Notes under the pieces: model-generated
Told to the model about the DNA's origin: nothing
The model's input: the letters and a program-made list of their open reading frames with translations, nothing else
The model's database searches: none
Part shown: piece after piece, positions 61,904-64,000 of the stretch
Layout of the letters: the number at the start of each line of letters is the position of its first letter
How positions within the stretch are numbered: position 1 is the first letter of the stretch
Origin: CAYVKM01 sp964452045
Lineage (GTDB): Bacteria; Calditrichota; Calditrichia; RBG-13-44-9
Reading direction: 5' to 3'
Assembly: GCA_964452045.1 (NCBI GenBank)
Contig: CAYVKM010000001.1
Coordinates: 1-64,000 of the forward strand
DNA: 64,000 nucleotides
Translations under genes and position numbers: made by a program

Positions 61904-62881
61904 ATGGAATCCAAACTTAAAGGAAAACATTTTATCACCACCCAGGACTGGAGCGTGCAGGAACTGGAGACTATTTTCGAACTGGCCCGGCAGCTGAAGG
62001 TCGAATATGCCACCGGCCGGTTTAACCGCTGGCTGGATGGGAAAACCCTGGGAATGATCTTTTTCGATCCTTCCACCCGCACCCGTACCTCATTTGAGGC
62101 CGCCATGACCCAGCTAGGCGGCCACGGAATTTACTTTGCCCCGGAAACCATGCAGATTGCCCACGGAGAAGAGGCCATTGACACCGGGCGGGTGCTCTCC
62201 CGTTATCTCCAGGCAGTGGCAGTGCGTTTCTGTAAATACGGGGAAGGGAATAAATATCTGCAGGAATTGCAAAAGGGCAGCACATCACCTATCGTCAATA
62301 TGCAGTGCGATATCTACCATCCGGCCCAGATCCTGGCGGATTATCTGACCATTGCCGAACATTTCGGGCAAAATCCCCGCGGTCTGAAGCTGGGAGTCAG
62401 CTGGACCTACGCCCCGAAATATATGCGGCCGGTTTCGGTACCGCAAAGCCTGATCCTGATGATGCCCCGCTTCGGGATTGATGTGACCCTGGCCTATCCG
62501 CCGGAATTCAAACTGATGCCGGAGATTGTGGAGCAGGCCAAACAGAATGCGAAAGCCGGGGGAGCGAAATTTACCATCTGCCACGAGATGAACGACGCTT
62601 TCCAGGACGCTGATGTGGTGGTGCCCAAATCCTGGGGACCGCTGGTAACCACCACCAATCCCAAGGAGGGAGCAGCGCTGATCGAGAAATATCCCGACTG
62701 GATTTGCGATGAGCGGCATATGAAACTAACCAAGCCGCATTCCCTGTACATGCATCCCCTGCCGGCAGACCGGGGCAAAGAGGTAACACCCGGAGTGATT
62801 GACGGACCGCATTCGGTGGTGTACCAGGAGGCGGAAAACCGCCTGCATGTGCAGAAGGCGTTGTTGTCGTTGATTATGTAG
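61904..62881 (+). CDS. ygeW: YgeW-type knotted carbamoyltransferase
   Basis: The 325-residue protein belongs to the aspartate/ornithine carbamoyltransferase family. The carbamoyl-phosphate motif STRTR is at residues 57-61 and the HPLPADRG motif lies near 280. It is shorter than E. coli YgeW (396). In E. coli the acceptor is not established; in the urate pathway a carbamoyl group may be handed on to make carbamoyl phosphate and ATP. AGGAG precedes the ATG. No carbamate kinase gene is in the window. Confidence 0.9.
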   Translation: MESKLKGKHFITTQDWSVQELETIFELARQLKVEYATGRFNRWLDGKTLGMIFFDPSTRTRTSFEAAMTQLGGHGIYFAPETMQIAHGEEAIDTGRVLSRYLQAVAVRFCKYGEGNKYLQELQKGSTSPIVNMQCDIYHPAQILADYLTIAEHFGQNPRGLKLGVSWTYAPKYMRPVSVPQSLILMMPRFGIDVTLAYPPEFKLMPEIVEQAKQNAKAGGAKFTICHEMNDAFQDADVVVPKSWGPLVTTTNPKEGAALIEKYPDWICDERHMKLTKPHSLYMHPLPADRGKEVTPGVIDGPHSVVYQEAENRLHVQKALLSLIM

Positions 62882-62985
62882 AAAGACAGATCAGTTTACT
62901 TAATGTATCATTGAATCTATAATTTGGCTTATATCGGAATTGTACTTTAAAGTATTTATTAAGAAGAGAAGAGTAAAAATTTTCT

Positions 62986-63483
62986 TCATTTTCTGTGGCC
63001 AACAAGTATGACCCCATCAACTCCCCTCCAACCCACTGCCACAACGATATTCCCTTTATAGGCAGGCGAGCCCAATACACCGTCAAAGTACGGAAGCTCA
63101 TTGCCGGAATAGTTATGCCAGCTCATTCCATTGAAGTGAGAAACCAGTCCAAAACCGCCTACAATGAATATATCATTTATGTCATGTCCGCGGATACCTG
63201 ACTTGAATATCAGCGGAAGATCCGGATCTTGCACCCAGGGCTCTCCCAGTTTTCGGGTGTAATAAACTCCGTCTCCCACCAGATAATACCTTTTACCCGG
63301 CATGAACCAGAAGTTGGTCATGGCGATTGGCAATCCGGCGACAGACACCGGATAAACCAGGTGGTTCTCGATTCGAAGCAGCTTGACCTCCGCCAGGGAC
63401 TGTGGCCAACTGGAGGCGATAGCCAGAATTTCCGGTACAATTGAATTTATTGACGGAGTAATGTTAATATTCTCCAACTTCAT
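62986..63483 (-). CDS. Beta-propeller-like protein, possibly a gene remnant
   Basis: The 165-residue frame has no signal peptide. It includes a propeller-like repeat pattern (YYLVGDGVYYTR; DIFIVGGFGLVSHFNGMSWHNYSG; IVVAVGWRGVDGV) as seen in exported Ycf48-like or kelch-like repeat proteins. It may be an intact small protein or a remnant of a larger exported one. A GAGAG lies about 6 bases before the ATG. It follows the palindromic element and the T9SS-type gene on the same strand. Confidence 0.45.
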   Translation of the reverse strand: MKLENINITPSINSIVPEILAIASSWPQSLAEVKLLRIENHLVYPVSVAGLPIAMTNFWFMPGKRYYLVGDGVYYTRKLGEPWVQDPDLPLIFKSGIRGHDINDIFIVGGFGLVSHFNGMSWHNYSGNELPYFDGVLGSPAYKGNIVVAVGWRGVDGVILVGHRK

Positions 63484-63532
63484 ATTTATCTCTCTTCCCT
63501 TTTTATTATCTAAATCTTCATATTATATTCTT

Positions 63533-63610
63533 AAGCAGGTTGCCAGAGTTTACACCGCCCCATTATATGGGGCGGTGCGGTCTAGTGGGCCATTAACCGG
63601 CAACCTGCTT
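63533..63610. repeat. Nested palindromic element: 12-bp inverted repeat around a GC-rich hairpin
   Basis: AAGCAGGTTGCC (63533-63544) and its exact reverse complement GGCAACCTGCTT (63599-63610) enclose a strong hairpin CACCGCCCC/GGGGCGGTG (63553-63577). The element ends at the base before the stop codon of the upstream (minus-strand) gene. It could serve as a transcript 3' end or be a mobile palindromic element. Confidence 0.7.
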
Positions 63611-64000
63611 TTATTTAGCCAGGAACATCTTTTTTGCCAGCCTCTGATCCCCGGCTATGAGTTCATAAATGTAAATACCTGTTGAGACCGGACTCCCGTT
63701 TTGATTGGTTCCGTTCCATTCAACTGTGTGAAATCCTTTTTCCATAAACTGATTAAGAACCGACTTAACTTTTTCTCCATTAACACTGTATATGCTAATA
63801 GTCACATTACCATCCCGGGGAAGGGCATAATTGATGGTTGTAGTAGGATTGAACGGATTAGGATAATTCTGAAATAGCTCAAAATTTGCCGGGGTTAAGG
63901 TGACAGAAAAGTTCACAATATCTTTATCCGTTGGCATGACCCAGACATAATCATAGTTAGAGATATCGGATAGATTATCATACTGATCTACTGCCTTCGC
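63611..64000 (-). CDS. Secreted protein with type IX-type C-terminal sorting domain, partial (5' end beyond window)
   Basis: This frame (130 codons) is open to the right edge, so the N-terminus is missing. It begins in a fibronectin/Ig-like stretch (AKAVDQYDNLSDISNYDYVWV) and ends with the Por-type sorting domain FELFQNYPNPFNPTTTINYALP...GKxVKSVLNQ...GTNQNGSPVSTGIYIYELIAGDQRLAKKMFLAK. This domain directs export through the type IX secretion system in FCB-group bacteria. The function of the missing part is unknown. The palindrome follows at its stop codon. Confidence 0.85.
   Translation of the reverse strand, partial: AKAVDQYDNLSDISNYDYVWVMPTDKDIVNFSVTLTPANFELFQNYPNPFNPTTTINYALPRDGNVTISIYSVNGEKVKSVLNQFMEKGFHTVEWNGTNQNGSPVSTGIYIYELIAGDQRLAKKMFLAK

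Noticed and set aside
48602..62881. Selenoprotein possibility in the molybdenum hydroxylase cluster
   Set aside because: All cluster genes read through without an in-frame TGA where a selenocysteine would be expected; selenium use, if any, would be as a labile cofactor and cannot be seen here.
1..64000. tRNA, rRNA or CRISPR array
   Set aside because: Intergenic regions were scanned for tRNA T-arm-like sequences, conserved rRNA segments and regularly spaced direct repeats. None was found; the 14-nt anti-SD complement at 30657 is too short to be part of a 16S gene and is in the opposite sense.

Overview
The window looks like a chromosomal segment of a Gram-negative bacterium of the FCB/Calditrichota-like assemblage. 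Evidence: the partial protein at the right edge ends in the 'QNYPNPFNP' sorting tail (type IX-like C-terminal domain) common in Calditrichota, Ignavibacteriota and relatives. Heptose-activation genes (rfaE1/rfaE2), a TonB/ExbB pair and an outer-membrane-barrel-like protein point to an LPS-bearing outer membrane. Many starts have a moderate Shine-Dalgarno, several use GTG or TTG, and some have none. The lineage is inferred from these features; no rRNA, tRNA or CRISPR array was found.

Layout. 0-7.4 kb (minus strand): MFS transporter (cut by the window edge), purA, a STAS protein, secF, secD, trmB. 7.5-10.3 kb (plus): CDP-alcohol phosphatidyltransferase, HAD-IB phosphatase, zinc-finger/polysaccharide-deacetylase fusion. 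10.3-13.0 kb (minus): lipoprotein, ExbB-like channel, TonB-like protein, second STAS protein. 13.2-31.8 kb: mixed housekeeping and accessory genes (smpB, tyrS, secreted metallophosphoesterase, VWA lipoprotein plus membrane partner, PilZ protein, PPDK/PEPS regulator, TPR lipoprotein, threonine-synthase-like enzyme, polyphosphate glucokinase, PhzF, a two-component pair, a duplicated GH2-type sugar-binding protein, EamA transporter). 31.8-42.3 kb (minus): ECF transporter A and T components, MltD-like transglycosylase with rfaE2 and rfaE1, gamma-glutamyltransferase, thioredoxin-like lipoprotein, RodZ-like protein, recJ. 42.7-48.4 kb: outer-membrane barrel, SpoIID-domain lipoprotein, SPOR protein, ribosome hibernation factor, TIGR01777 epimerase, atypical receiver protein, enoyl-CoA hydratase.

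48.6-62.9 kb is the most coherent accessory block. It holds a fold-type-II PLP enzyme, HyuA-type amidohydrolase, SsnA, a three-subunit molybdenum hydroxylase (Moco, FAD and 2Fe-2S subunits), YgfK, YgeY and YgeW. This matches the gene set known from E. coli (ygeW-ygfM/xdhD region) and from gut anaerobes, where it supports anaerobic urate/purine breakdown. Here the slot of the diaminopropionate ammonia-lyase YgeX appears to be taken by a different, longer PLP enzyme. The inferred logic is purine hydroxylation/reduction by the Mo enzyme and YgfK, ring opening by SsnA and HyuA, then deacylation, PLP-dependent ammonia release and carbamoyl transfer by YgeY, the PLP enzyme and YgeW. Carbamate kinase, Moco/selenium maturation genes and a purine permease are not in the window.

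The least explained signal is a 160-nt intergenic element (about 30619-30778) with three stem-loops, a perfect 14-nt complement of the canonical 16S rRNA 3' end inside one stem, an overlapping 25-codon reading frame and a strong intrinsic terminator, just upstream of an EamA transporter. Dispersed palindromic repeats lie inside the purine cluster and near the right edge.
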